Below, in pieces: positions 1 through 11,804 of a stretch of DNA of 64,000 nucleotides. This stretch comes from Physcomitrium patens (Eukaryota; Streptophyta; Bryopsida; Funariales; Funariaceae). The first letter of the stretch is position 1. Each line of letters opens with the position of its first letter. The notes under the pieces were generated by a model. It was not told the DNA's origin and did no database searches. It saw nothing but the letters and a program-made list of their open reading frames with translations. Location of the stretch: assembly GCF_000002425.4 (NCBI RefSeq), contig NC_037254.1:9866408-9930407 (forward strand), written 5' to 3'. The position numbers were made by a program, and so were the translations under genes.

Positions 1-360
1 GATATTAATGAAAAATTAAAATAAGAATCAAGTAAAACAGAAGCATAAGCATTGATTGTACTAAATATTAAGTCTTCATAATTAACTCATATACACAAAT
101 TTAATACTACAAAGGACATGTAGGTCTTATTGGCTATGATTCATAAGCCTTCAATAGTTATTATTGAGATATTTTTAATGAAGGAATTGTATAATCTTCA
201 ATACGTGGATAACAAATCTATAAAGATTTTTTTTTGAGAGATTTTTGATCTTAAGAATCAATATATTGAAACAGATAGAAAAATGGACAAATAAAGCATG
301 ACATTTTTTATACTTATCATATTATTAAAATCTTAGGATCCACTTATTCAGTCAATCGTA

Positions 361-640
361 TTGAAAAAAAGAGAAGAAATCATGGAAGAAGTAGTGCAAT
401 CTATTCTCTTTAAAGATGAGATGTAAAAGAAAGAGAAGATTAATTCTCCATTTTTTGCTTTAATAGTGCATGCAAGAAGAAAGCAAGTTTTAAAAAAGAG
501 CCATCTACAACAAAAATAGAAGCCTAAGATTGATAAGTCTAAAAGTATTTATAGGGCTTGTAAATAAAAAGAACATTGACAAGATGATGTAGAATGTTCT
601 AAAAAAAATAAAAATGGTGTAGTAAATGCTGGAGTTGTTA
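361..640 (+). pseudogene. copia gag remnant with zinc knuckle
   Basis: Near 544-606 the frame reads YRAC, a stop, KEH, then DDVECSKK. This is a decayed CX2CX4HX4C-type knuckle in which only some zinc ligands survive. It lies upstream of the pre-integrase domain, as expected for copia gag. The gag body further left is too decayed to delimit. Confidence 0.6.
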
Positions 641-879
641 ATGTTCTTTTAATTTAAGAGGTATCATTTAATTAAAAAATAATAATTATATTTTTGTTTC
701 AATTATAATATTATATTTGTATTAATAATGTAATATATATACATATATCTAAGAAGATATGAGTAAGATTTTTTAATTTTAATAAAAATGTGATTATTCA
801 ATTTCAAAACTATGATGGTGGCATAAACAAATTACAAGGCTCAAGTAAGATGCATCTCACAATTTTAGATTCTATAAGA

Positions 880-2010
880 AAATGCATTCATGTGGTTGTG
901 AAGGATGTTCATTGAGATCCTAAAGCACATGATACTTTAGTATCAACTACAACTTTATGCAAGAAAGGTCACAAATTTAAATTGGATGTTAATGGAGTTA
1001 ATTGGATTCTACCTTTAGGTAACTTACTCATACAAGATACACTAGCAAGTAAAGCTTATCTTATGCCTTGTGAAATTGAAGAAGTTGCCATAATTTCTAG
1101 TTCATCTATTTTGAATCATACACTTATTGAATGGCATCATGCATTAGCACATCCTTCAATGCATATAATAAATGAAGCAAAATAAATGAATTATATTGAA
1201 GAATTAAAGATCAAAGAAGGAAAAAAAAAAATGACTTATGTGTAAGTCATGTATTGTTAACAAGGCCCATACACATTTTTTTTCACATAAGCATAAGTAT
1301 ATTAATAATATTTTGGATGTAGTATTATTTAATCTAGGTTATTTTGATATAACTAACTTTGGTGATGCCAAATGATTAGCTATGTAGATTAATGAATATT
1401 TTAGCTATTATAGCTTTATATTTCTTCAAACTAAGGACCAAATACATATTGTTTATAAGACTTGAAAAGCAAAGGTATAAAAAAAAATTAGAAAGAAGAT
1501 AAAAGCTTATTTTATTGATCAAGGTATTAAATTATTAAAATATTAAGCTTGGTTTTTACTTCAAAACTAAAGATATTTGGCACATGATTACTTTTGCATA
1601 TACACATGAAATTATTGGCATGATAAAGCATATGATGCGGACTATTTTTGAATGAATATAAATACTTCTAGATGATGGAAAGTTGGATTGTTAATATTGG
1701 GCATTAGTAATAAATTTTTTCACTTAGACTTGCAATCACCTTCTACTTGCAAGATTTGAAATTTTTTTCTATAAAAAATATTCTCTTTAAAATACTTATT
1801 GCTTTGATTTTCCTATTTGGTATCACATGCCAAAGAAAAAATGACAAAAACTTGATGCAAAGATAAGAAAGGATATTTTTGTTGGATGTTTAGAAGCGGC
1901 AAAAGAATATGAAATTTTTCTACATAAAGAGAAGAAGATGATGCATAGTCAAGATATGATTTTTTTGATAATAAGGATGAATTACTTAGTGAGCTACTAA
2001 TCTCTTAAGA
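880..2010 (+). pseudogene. copia GAG-pre-integrase and integrase remnant
   Basis: The stretch 982-1185 is open for 67 codons and contains WHHALAHPS, matching the WHxRLGHPS histidine motif of the GAG-pre-integrase domain. Downstream, 1240-1600 carries integrase-like pieces (KCIVNKAH, then NILDVVLFNLGYFDIT) broken by stops. The catalytic D,D,E residues cannot be confidently placed. Non-functional. Confidence 0.75.
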
Positions 2011-2329
2011 AAAAATTAAAAAAGATAGGAATAATAGAAATAATCTTGATATACTAGATTTTTAATATTCAAATGAATTAGAAATATTCTAACTTCAAGC
2101 CTCAAGATGATATACGCATAATAGATTAGATAGAAAACTAGTTGAAGTGGAAGAAAATCCTATACCAACAAAAATAGTAGAATTCTATTCAATTCTACTA
2201 TTAAGATGTTATTATGTAAGTGGCATTGATTCGGCAAATATTATAAGTAATACTAGGATGTCCTGCACACTTTGAAAAAAAGACAACAATTTTATTTGAG
2301 GGAATTATGACTTGCCAATTGAAACAATA

Positions 2330-2553
2330 GATGTGGTTCATGTTGATAAATATGCAAAATTATAGATTGTTGAGCAAGCCATAAATTCACCTTTTTTTCA
2401 AAGAGTGGACTCTTGCCATGAAGGAAGAATTAAATTCTTTAAAAAATCATGATACAAAGAAATTTTTATTTTTACCTAATGATAGAAAGACAATGAATTC
2501 AAAATAGATTTTAATTTTTTTTTTGCTAGTAATGGCTTTATTGAATATTATTG
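2330..2553 (+). pseudogene. copia reverse transcriptase, N-terminal part (left of insertion)
   Basis: The frames read a decayed start of the copia RT domain: EQAINSP, EELNSLKNHDTKKF, then LPNDRKTMNSK and ASNGFIEYY. These correspond to the family's W..AM..E...L..N.TW.L..LP and A.G.IERYKARLVAKG segments. Similarity stops at about 2553 and resumes at 9758 with KILLVAKDFTQVKG, so the domain was cut by an insertion exactly between these two segments. Confidence 0.75.
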
Positions 2554-3613
2554 TATGGTATAATTTTTATTTGAAAATACATAAAATATCTAAATTTAGA
2601 AAGTTTAGTTTTAATTTATTAGATAAGTTCTAATAAATGATGTATTTTTATTATAGAAGCCAAATAAATACAATAGTATCAAAAAGATATTTTATTAATA
2701 AAATCTTTTTATATCTAAGAAGCCTTATACATAAGGTTTTCTAAAGCATCTAAAAATACAATAACATCCTTTGTTATATCAAATCATAACTAATTAATTG
2801 CCAGTGAATTTGATTTTCTATAAGCTCAAAGAAAATTCATAATCTTTTTACAAAAATTCATCATTACATCATGAAGTTTGTTATAATTTTATATCTCCAT
2901 ATTTTACATATATATAAAGTCTTGGCTTCCAAAAACTCCTTTACTTTGCATAAAATGCCCAAATTGTAGCAAAATCTTTTCAAAATATTTTTCTCTTCTA
3001 AAAGATTTTTTTCTCTTAATTTTAGAAATTTATATCTCTTGATCCAATAATCTAATTTTTTAAAATTTCTTGATAATTTAGACTTTATCTTAAAGCTTTA
3101 TCACAAAAAAATAACCATAAATCTACTACATATTATTTGACATCTTAGAAACTCTAGTAAGTACTTTAAATCCTAATTTATAAGTACTTGAGTACTATTT
3201 TCTCTATATCTCAAAAATCCAAAATCTATATACCACAAAATTTATGTATAAAATTTATGAACATGATAACACATATTTTTTTAAAGACATTAGCCAAAAT
3301 CTTATCAAATTGCTCAAGATATAGCTCAAAATCCAACCATTAGTAAATTTGATTATTTACTATCTTTAGATAGAAATCATTGACTTCAAATTTCTATAAT
3401 TCTTTCATCTTACCTTACAATTTATTAAACAATATATAAAAAATATAGCCAAAAAGTGCTCTCTTCAATCTCATTCACTAATCCTTTATTGCTTTCTGTA
3501 TACATATGTTATGTCTAAAAGAATAATAGTATGTACAAAACCAATACCTTAACTTTGAGGATATATATCTCTTTCATAAAAACTCCAAATTGTACAAAAT
3601 TTGCATCAAAATC

Positions 3614-4172
3614 TATCATGGACATACACATGTAAGCCAATAATTACCTATATAAATAGGTAGAAGTAAGTAGAAGCAGGTAAAAATTAATTAATTCTAT
3701 AATATCTTCTATAGAATCTTTTTAGAAGCTTCATAGATTTTGCTTTGACTTTATAGGTATCTATAATTTACTTTTTGGATTATAATAGTAGTCAACAAGT
3801 TGATCATGTGCCACACATGCTATTAGCTTGAAGACCAAGCTAACAATGTAGCTCACACATAGAAAAACTTGTCTTGTAAGTCAAGGCATGTGTCCTACAA
3901 AGTCAACACATATTGGAGGTCCTATAGAACATTGTCATATAGCCCCTAGTTAGATAGTATATATAGAGACAAGAGTGAAGCCCTCTTCACTCTTGTCAAC
4001 TCTTTTTTTGCTTCTAGTCTAGTTTCAAGAGTCTCAAGTTTTCTTGTCTTTTGGCAATAAGCCATTCCAATTTTTTTTTAATATATGTACTTCTTTATTT
4101 TTATTTTGTTACTCTTTCTTTGACACGGATTTCATTGGTTTATGCATCATCTTTTAGTTCATGTCGTTGAAA
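3614..4172 (+). repeat. 5' LTR of gypsy copy A
   Basis: 559 bp. Begins TATCATGGAC where the 3' LTR begins TGTCATGGAC, so the terminal TG is mutated here. Contains TATATAGAGACAAGAG near 3959-3975, a likely TATA box and start region for element transcription. Ends at TGTCGTTGAAA; the right end was fixed by aligning all six LTRs and the target duplications. Confidence 0.85.
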
Positions 4173-4378
4173 AATTGACATAAATACACTTACAATATCA
4201 AAGCTTTGTCTTATCTTGATTAAGAGTAGATTATTCCTTTTTTATGATAAGACATAAGTATTTTAGAAGTTACGGATTACCTTCTTTTAAACTAATATTT
4301 TTCTTAATATTTTCTATGTCTTTAAGTCCTTTCTTCTACTTATCTTGAGTGGCATTAGATATTTTTTTGAGTGTTATT

Positions 4379-5350
4379 ATGGCAGAGCTTGTTGAAATGA
4401 AGAGTGCAATGGTACAAATCTAAGAGCATTTGAGGGAGTTGATGCTTGAGATGCATCAACTTAGCCTACTACCACAAGGATTAACAAGAATGGTAGGAAG
4501 TGAGAATATAGAGATGATTAGATTTATTTCAACATCTGCATCAAATTATGTCCCTCCATCTATGGTGGAATATCCTTAAAGTGTTAGAGAACCAAGAATT
4601 GCTATGCTTAAAAATTTTGATGGTACAAGATCTAAATTTCAAAGATTTATCAATCAAGTATAACTTGTGATTGAACTTCAACCTCAAAGCTATCCAATTC
4701 TAAGATCATAAGTTAGATTCATTAATATACTTCTTTCAGGTTCACTACCATAGTAGTTTTTATCTTTTTTTGAATGACGAGATCCAATATTGGATAATTT
4801 AGAGGCATTTCTGGTGGAATTTTGGTCCTTGTATGAAGAACATGATGCAACTCGTATTGCAACCAACAAGATCTATATTTTGTGACAAAGCAATTGATCT
4901 GTAACATTATATGCTTTACAATTTTGACAACTTGCAATTGGTATCAAATGGAATGAGACTGCTCTTATTAGTCAATTTCTCTATGGATTACAATATAAAG
5001 TAAAGAAATTGATGCTCAACTTATCTAATCATCAAACATTGAGTCGAGCAATTGACTTTGCTATGAAATGCAGCAATCAATTTTTTGAATTTCAATCTAA
5101 GAGTCGCACAAATGGGCCTCAATGTTATTATAATTTGGTAACAATATCAACATCTCTTGAACACATACATTCAAAAATAGAGGATATGCAAATTGATGTA
5201 GTATATTTTAAACTTCTTATGGAGCAAGAAATCACTCATCGTCGTCAAGAAGGATTGTGCTTATATTGTGGAGAATCTAAATATACTATTCAACATTATC
5301 TAAAGAAGCAATGAAATCACAAAATGATGAATACATCTGTCAAAGAAGAT
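4379..5350 (+). pseudogene. gag of gypsy copy A
   Basis: Starts with ATG at 4379 (MAELVEMKSAM), the same start as in copy C at 41789. Stops interrupt the frame repeatedly. An open stretch 5009-5311 covers the C-terminal part and includes a zinc knuckle CLYCGESK...QHY, whose last cysteine is replaced by tyrosine. Non-functional. Confidence 0.75.
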
Positions 5351-5389
5351 AATGTATCAAAAAATGAATTTGTCTAGGTATAATAAGGA

Positions 5390-6850
5390 CTGTGCGATTA
5401 GAATCTTGTACAATTTTTAATAAAGGTCCTATCCTCTCCTTAGAATCCTCTCATGGATTTATAATAGATGTACATTTAGGATCTAATAATTATACAGCCT
5501 CCGCCTTCATAGATTGAGGAGCCTCAGCTTATTTCTTAGACGTAGAATTTGTTAAAAGTCATAAAATATGGTTAGTATAAAAAATCAAACCTGTTCATAT
5601 AGAAGTCATAGATGGTCGTCCATTTTCTTCTAGAGATGTTATTCATGAAACACTTTCTATAGATGTAGCCATAAATGATCATAATAATTACATAATCTTT
5701 AATATAATTAGATCTCTTTCTAATCTAATTATTTTAGGTTAATCATGGTTAAAAAAATATAATCCTTGCATAGATTGGATTTTTTGTACTCTTGACTTCT
5801 CTAAAAGCATAATTAAGAGTGAAATTAATCTAGTAGAAAGTCATAAGTCTAGTATAATTAAACCTATGTTTGTAGGTGTAAGAGCTTTCTTACATGCTGC
5901 AAAAGAAGAATCACCTTATGTTATTTATGCCACACTTGTTTTTAATGATGCAAAGACTTCAAGTGGCATTCCCAGCCAATATTAAGAATTTTAAGATGTA
6001 TTTGAAAAAAAAAATGTGGATACTCTTTCAGAATATCATCACTATAACTGCTCAATTGACCTTTAAAAAGGAGCACAACTACTATTTAGACCAATCTATA
6101 ATTTATCACAAAATAAATTGGCTAAAATCAAGGAATATATTGAAAAAAATCTAATCAAGAATTTTATACGCCATTCCAAATCACTAGCAAGAGCTCCAAT
6201 CTTATTTGTGAAGAAGATAGATGGGTCATTACAGATGTGTATTGATTATTAAGGATCCAAGAAGATCACTATTAACAATAGGTACCCTCTATTTTTGATA
6301 TCCAAATTTCTCGATTAATTGAATCAAGCTAAGATCTAATCAAAAATAGATCTATAGAGAGCATACAATCTAATACATATTAAAGAAGAAGATAAATGGA
6401 AGACTACATTTCAAACTAGGTATAGATATTTTGAATACAATGTCGTGCCTTTTGGACTTACAAATGCACTGGTAACTTTTCAACATCTAATGAATGATGT
6501 TTTTCAAGAGTTTTTAGACAATTTTTTTGTCTATTATCTGGACGACATCTTGATCTATTCTAAGAATACAAATGAACATAAACTTCATGTTTGTTGTGTG
6601 TTATAAAAATTAAGAGATGCAAAACTCTATACCAAGGTAGAAAAGTGTATATTCTATGCTATTCAAGTCGACTTCTTAGGATACATTATTTCAAATGATG
6701 GACTTATGATGGATCCTAAGAAATTTCAAATGATAATGGATTGAAAGATTCTAAAAACGATAAGAGACGTCTAATGCTTTTTGGGATTTGCTAACTATTA
6801 TTGGATCTTCATCAAAGACTTCTCTCAAGTTGTAGCTCTACTTACATTTT
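5390..6850 (+). pseudogene. protease and reverse transcriptase of gypsy copy A
   Basis: Near 5500-5570 the frame reads ASAFID, stop, GASAYFLD: an aspartic-protease active site whose middle codon (normally Ser or Thr in D-S/T-G) is now a stop. RT follows at 6130-6790, with VYYLDDILIYSKN around 6530-6570 carrying the YXDD catalytic motif. Multiple in-frame stops, including TGA at 6742-6744 where copy B keeps TGG. Confidence 0.8.
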
Positions 6851-6899
6851 CCAACAACAGGACATTTTAGATACAATAAGACTTTGAAACTTATATCTA

Positions 6900-8070
6900 G
6901 AGATTTTTGATGGCCACAAATGTGGAAGGGTGTAAAAGACTTTGTTCAGTCATGCAACGTTTGTTCAAGATCAAAAACTCTTCGTCATTGTCCTTACGGA
7001 CTTCTTCAACCATTTCCTATTCTAAAACAACTATGGTCTTATGTTTCTATGGATTTTATCATAGATCTTTCAATCTCAAGTTTTTATGACTATATTTGTA
7101 ATAGTAGATTGTTTTACCAATATGGCATATTTTATACTATGTACAAAATCTATCATAGGTAAAGAAAGAGCTAAAAACTTTCTTGACAATATCTATTGCT
7201 ATCATGGATTATCTAAGGATATCATATCTGATAGGGGAACTCAGTTTGTATTAAGATTTTGGCGAATTCTTTTCAAGATTCTAAAAGTCGATATAAAACT
7301 ATCTTCGGCATTCCATCTTCAAATTGATGGATAAATGGAGTATGTTAATCAAGTTTTGGAACAGTATTTAAGTTGTACCATTAATTATTAACAAGATGAT
7401 TGGACAATTTTTTTATCATTAGTAGAGTTTGCTTATAATAATATGATATATTCTTTTACAAAACAAACACCTTTCTTTGCCAATTATGATTATCTTCCAC
7501 AACTTGATACTTTTGACTTTTCAAAAGCTGATAATCCTATGGCAAAAGATTTGGCAAATCATTTATCAAAGTTACATGCAATAATGAAGGCAAAGTTAAA
7601 AGAAGCTCAAAAACAACAAAAGATCAATGTCGATGTCTATCAAAAGGAAAAACCACCATTCCACATGGGTGACAAGATATAGTTACTTCATTGCAATATT
7701 AAGACCACTTGTCTTTGTGACTAGTTGGACTATTGTAAGCTTGGACCGTTTCCTATTTTTATACAAATCAATCCAGTTGCATATCATTTATATCTATCAG
7801 AGTCAATGAAAATCCATCTAGTATTTCATGTATTTTTTCTTAAACCATATAAGATAGTGGACATACCAAGAAGAAAACAAGTTCCACCTCCTCCTATAGT
7901 AGTGGACAATAATGAACAGTTTGAAGTAGAAGAAGTCTTACATTCAAGGCAATACCAAAATAAATTAGAATATCTTGTCATTGGCATAAATATGATATTA
8001 GTGAATGCACATGAGAGCCAGTAAAGAATCTTGTAAATGCAACAAAGGCAGTGGAGGCTTTTCATTGATG
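6900..8070 (+). pseudogene. integrase and chromodomain of gypsy copy A
   Basis: Integrase core is recognisable: SMDFI (first Asp, about 7050), SDRGTQF (second Asp, about 7230) and EYVNQVLEQYL (the Glu, about 7340). The GPY-like end and a chromodomain (EQFEVEEVLHSRQYQNKLEYLV, about 7915-7980) follow. The chromodomain normally steers integration toward modified histones. Its second half is frameshifted and the frame is broken by stops near 7334, 7390 and 7680. Confidence 0.8.
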
Positions 8071-8159
8071 ATATCTATCAAAATCAAGATGAAAATCTTC
8101 CCTATAAAAGAAACAAGATCTAAGCAAGATAACATTCTACTTTCAATCCTTGTTTGTAG

Positions 8160-8612
8160 CTTCTTTATAGTAGTGATGCTAAGGAGATGGAGAACCAACA
8201 ATCAATAGATTTGACTGAAGAACCTTTGTTTGTTGACTTGCTGGATGAAATATTACAATTGTTACAACCTTCAAGACAATGCTATCGAGATGAAGATCCT
8301 CAAAAATGTCATATTTTTCCTCGAATAGATGGCAAGTTACAATGCATTTGGTATCATGACCTTGGAAGAGACTCTTGATATTTGGTAATTTTATTAGAGA
8401 TAGGAAAAACTCTTGATGGTGTTTTAAATATTTTATTTGAAAGAAATTATGAATGCCTCAATAATGATCAAATAAAATGGTGGTCTTCTCGCCCTTGTAT
8501 GGAACACTATCGATGGTTGAGAGGCCCTATCAACCATCTTCAAAGAGAACAAAGATCTGAATATGTGGCAATTATAATTTGTCACATCATAGATGTCCTC
8601 AACATATGATGA
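8160..8612 (+). pseudogene. Extra 3' reading frame of gypsy copy A
   Basis: Lies between the chromodomain and the 3' LTR. One frame begins MENQQSIDLTEEP at 8187 and runs to RDS, where a TGA (8376-8378) interrupts, then continues LVILLEIGKTLDGV and DQIKWWSSRP to about 8609. Copies B and C carry the same frame (16400-16850, 46280-46685). No family recognised; no transmembrane segment seen. See findings. Confidence 0.55.
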
Positions 8613-8650
8613 CTGCATCTCATGGAATTTTTACCTAAAAAGGGGAGTAA

Positions 8651-9210
8651 TGTCATGGACATATACATGTAAGCCAATAATTACTTGTATAAATAGGTAG
8701 AAGTAAGTAAAAGTATGTTAATTCTATAATATCTCCTATAAAAGCTTCTTACAAGCTTCTTAGAAGCTTTATAGATGCTGATTTGACTTTATAGATATTT
8801 ATAATTGACTTTTTGGATTAAAAAAGTAGTCAACAAGTTGGCCATGTACCACACATGTTGTTAGCTTAAAGACCAAGCTAACTATGTGGCCCACATGTAG
8901 AAAAACTTGCCTTGTAAGTCAAGGCATGTGTCCTACAAAGTCAACACATATTAGAGGTCTTATAGAATATTGCCACGTAGCCTCTACTTAGATAGTATAT
9001 ATAGAGACAAGAATGAAGCCCTCTTCACTCTTATCAATTCTTTTCTTGCTTCTAGTTTAGTTTTAAAAATCTCAAGTTTTGTTTTCTTTTGACAATAAGC
9101 CATTCTAGTTTTTTTTTAATATATGTACTTTTTTATTTTTATTTTATTACTCTTTCTTTGATACGGATTTTATTGGTCTATACATCATCTTTTAGTTCAT
9201 GTCCTTGATA
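8651..9210 (+). repeat. 3' LTR of gypsy copy A
   Basis: 560 bp, begins TGTCATGGAC directly after the purine tract and ends TGTCCTTGATA. Close match to 3614-4172 over its whole length with scattered differences. Confidence 0.88.
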
Positions 9211-9672
9211 AAACCATAGCCAAAAATCTAAACTTCTTGATTTTAGCCTCTAAAATTTAAATGATCTCAAAAGAGTAATTCTAATCTCTAACAAGGCCTC
9301 GAGTAGCCTCCTTGAGGCCCATTAGATATTTCTTTTGGCCAATAGCAATGAAAATTTTTATCATTCATTTCCATTCATCCATATAGATGCCTTAATTACT
9401 CTTTTTGCTACCAAAATTCCTTTCTAATCTTTTTTTTTATATAAGATTTATATAATATATGTCCTAAATATCAAATTAAAAAAAAAGATTTTAAGAATCA
9501 CCAATGTCTAATAAAGGTGGATTTAAATATATAAAACTATTATTAACATAAAATTAACCTCACTAATAGCTCTTTTAAACTAATTACTTTAAAGTAATAA
9601 TATAACCATATTTTATGACTAATTAAAATATAATAATATGATGCTCATCATATTGTATAATAATTTTTATAT

Positions 9673-9675
<3 letters not shown>

Positions 9676-9723
<48 letters not shown>
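9676..9723. repeat. (TA)n microsatellite
   Basis: About 24 uninterrupted AT units, within the unidentified insertion of the copia RT. Confidence 0.95.
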
Positions 9724-9727
<4 letters not shown>

Positions 9728-9757
9728 TATTTTTTCATAATAGCCAAATCATAAGAT

Positions 9758-11027
9758 GACAACATTTTAAAATACTATTGGTTGCAAAAGATTTTACTCA
9801 AGTAAAAGGTCTTAATTACCAAAAATAATTTGTGCCACTTACTTGCCTTACAAAAATTTATATATTTGTTGCAATTATTACTATCTTTATTTGGAATATG
9901 TTGTAACTTGATATTATTTTAGCTTATTTAAATAAAAAACTTAAAAAAGAAGATATTTATTCTAAAAGATTTGGAAGTTCCATTAGAATACAAAGGCAAG
10001 ATATTACAATTGCTAAAAACTTTATATGATTTGAAGCAATCTAGATGTAGATAGAATGAGAGTTTGGATAAATCTTTATTGAATCTTAATAGAGAGTGCT
10101 CAAAATCAAACCTTTGTTTGTATATAATATATATCGAGGAACTAATTATTGTATAAATTATCTATGTCAATGAAAAATTTATTGGTAGCAAGAACTTTGA
10201 GATCCTTATAAAATACAAAGATAAATTGTAAAAATGCTATAAGATGAAAGATCTTAGTGAACCTTGTGATTTTTTTTGTATTGATTTTTTGTAAGATAAA
10301 AAAAAATGATACTATTAATTTGAGCTAAACTAAATATATTTTTTAAAAGTTGGAGGAATTTGAGATGAAAGATGTAAAGGCAATTATTATACCAATGGTA
10401 CAAAGTCATGTCACTAAATATGAGAATGATAATCTTTTGGATGCAAAAGATGTAAAGTTTTATCAAAAAGCTTTGGATTCATTATTATACCTTATAAATG
10501 GTACAAGGTATGATATTGTATTTACTTGTCAATACTTAACTCAAACATGGCACATCTATATGTTTTATGTTGTTAAAGAATCAAACAAATATTTTATTAC
10601 TTGCAAAGAGTAAAATATTTGGTATTGCAATATGGACGAAATAAAGAAAATTTATAACTTATAGATTATAATGATGCAAATGGAATAGATTATATAAAGT
10701 TGCATTTTTTAATAAGAGGTTTTGTATTTATATTAGACAAGGCAATTATCATTTGATTAAGCAATAAGCAATCTTTCATTTTTTTTTCATCAATAGATGG
10801 AAAATATACAACTTTGGTTATCATAGCAAAGAAGACTTTGTAGCTTTATAAAGTATTTGGAAATTATGATATTTTTGAACCAAAAAGGATTCTTATTTAT
10901 GAAGATAATCAAAATTCCATTCCTATTGCTAAGAATCTAATATACCATAGCCATATAAAATATTGGAATATAAAACATCATTTTATTATGCAATATATAA
11001 AAAAAAAGATAAATTAATTTGGAATAT
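9758..11027 (+). pseudogene. copia reverse transcriptase (rest) and RNase H
   Basis: Resumes the RT with LVAKDFTQVKGLNY (about 9778-9820), then LDIILAYLNKKLKKEDIY, LKTLYDLKQS and VNEKFIGSKNFEIL (the YVDD region, with Asp-Asp changed). 10350-10612 is open for 87 codons and covers the YQKALDSLLYLINGTRYDI segment. RNase H follows with EDNQNSIPIAKNLIYHS and IKHHFIMQYIKKKINLEY up to the copy B insertion at 11028. Frameshifts near 9950 and stops throughout. Confidence 0.8.
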
Positions 11028-11583
11028 TGTTATCATAGACATACATATTTATTCTAATAATTACCTATATGATTAGATAGAAGTAAGTAAAATCAAATAA
11101 AAATAGATTAATTTCATAATATCTTTTAAAATAGCTTTTTAAAAGCTTCATAGACATGATTTTGACTTTATATATGTTTATAGTTGACTTTTAGGTTAAA
11201 AACTTTGTCAACAAGTTGTCATGTATCACATGTATAGATAGCTTATGAAACAAGCTAATTATGTGGCACATACATAAAAAACTTGTCTCACAAGTTAAGA
11301 CATGTGGCTTGTAAAATCAACACATGTTGGATGTCATATAGAACGTCATTACATAATTCATAGATGGATAGTATATATAGAGGCAAGAGTGAAGCCTTTT
11401 TCACTCTTGTCAATTCTTTTCTTGTTGTAATCTAGATTTAAGAGTCTTTAGTTTTTTTTGTCTTTTGACAATAGCCATTCCAGTTTCTTCTTAATATACA
11501 TATTTTTTTACTTCTATTTTATTATACTTCTTTGAAAAAGTCTCACTTAATTATTTATTTTCTTCAAATTCTTATTCTTTACA
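11028..11583 (+). repeat. 5' LTR of gypsy copy B
   Basis: 556 bp from TGTTATCATAG to TTTACA. Contains TATATATAGAGGCAAGAGTG near 11371-11390, the element's TATA/start region shared by all copies. Its end contains a stretch (TCTCACTTAATTATTT) not seen in copies A or C, so it belongs to a slightly different subfamily. Confidence 0.82.
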
Positions 11584-11804
11584 GATTAATAAGAATATAC
11601 TTATAATATCAAAGTTTTTTTTTCTTGATTAAGAGTGGATTTATTTTTTTATTTTTTTATTTTTTTATAAGATATAAGCATATTAGAAGTTGAGAATTAC
11701 TCTCTTTTAAATTGATATTGTCTTTAGTATTTTCTTTGCTCTCAAGTCCTTTCTTCTATTTATCTTGAGCAATATTAGATAGCTTCTCTTTTCTAAATAT
11801 TATC

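Larger units (their letters stand above)
3614..9210 (+). mobile_element. Ty3/gypsy chromovirus, copy A
   Basis: A 5.6-kb element with two LTRs (3614-4172 and 8651-9210) and order gag, protease, RT, integrase, chromodomain, extra 3' frame. RT before integrase plus a C-terminal chromodomain makes it a chromovirus. Flanking 5-bp duplication is aaatc at 3609-3613 and aaacc at 9211-9215 (one mismatch). A polypurine tract (aaaaaggggag) ends just before 8651. Internally deleted: the RT tail joins the integrase near 6850, removing about 0.8 kb of RNase H and N-terminal integrase present in copies B and C. Confidence 0.9.
2554..9757. mobile_element. Unidentified insertion in the copia RT (contains gypsy copy A)
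   Basis: About 1.06 kb (2554-3613) and 0.55 kb (9211-9757) do not continue the copia reading frame and flank gypsy copy A. With copy A removed they form one block of about 1.6 kb with no recognisable protein. The right arm holds a (TA)n tract at 9676-9722. No clear terminal repeats or target duplication could be seen by eye, so the ends are set only by where copia coding similarity stops and resumes. Confidence 0.5.
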
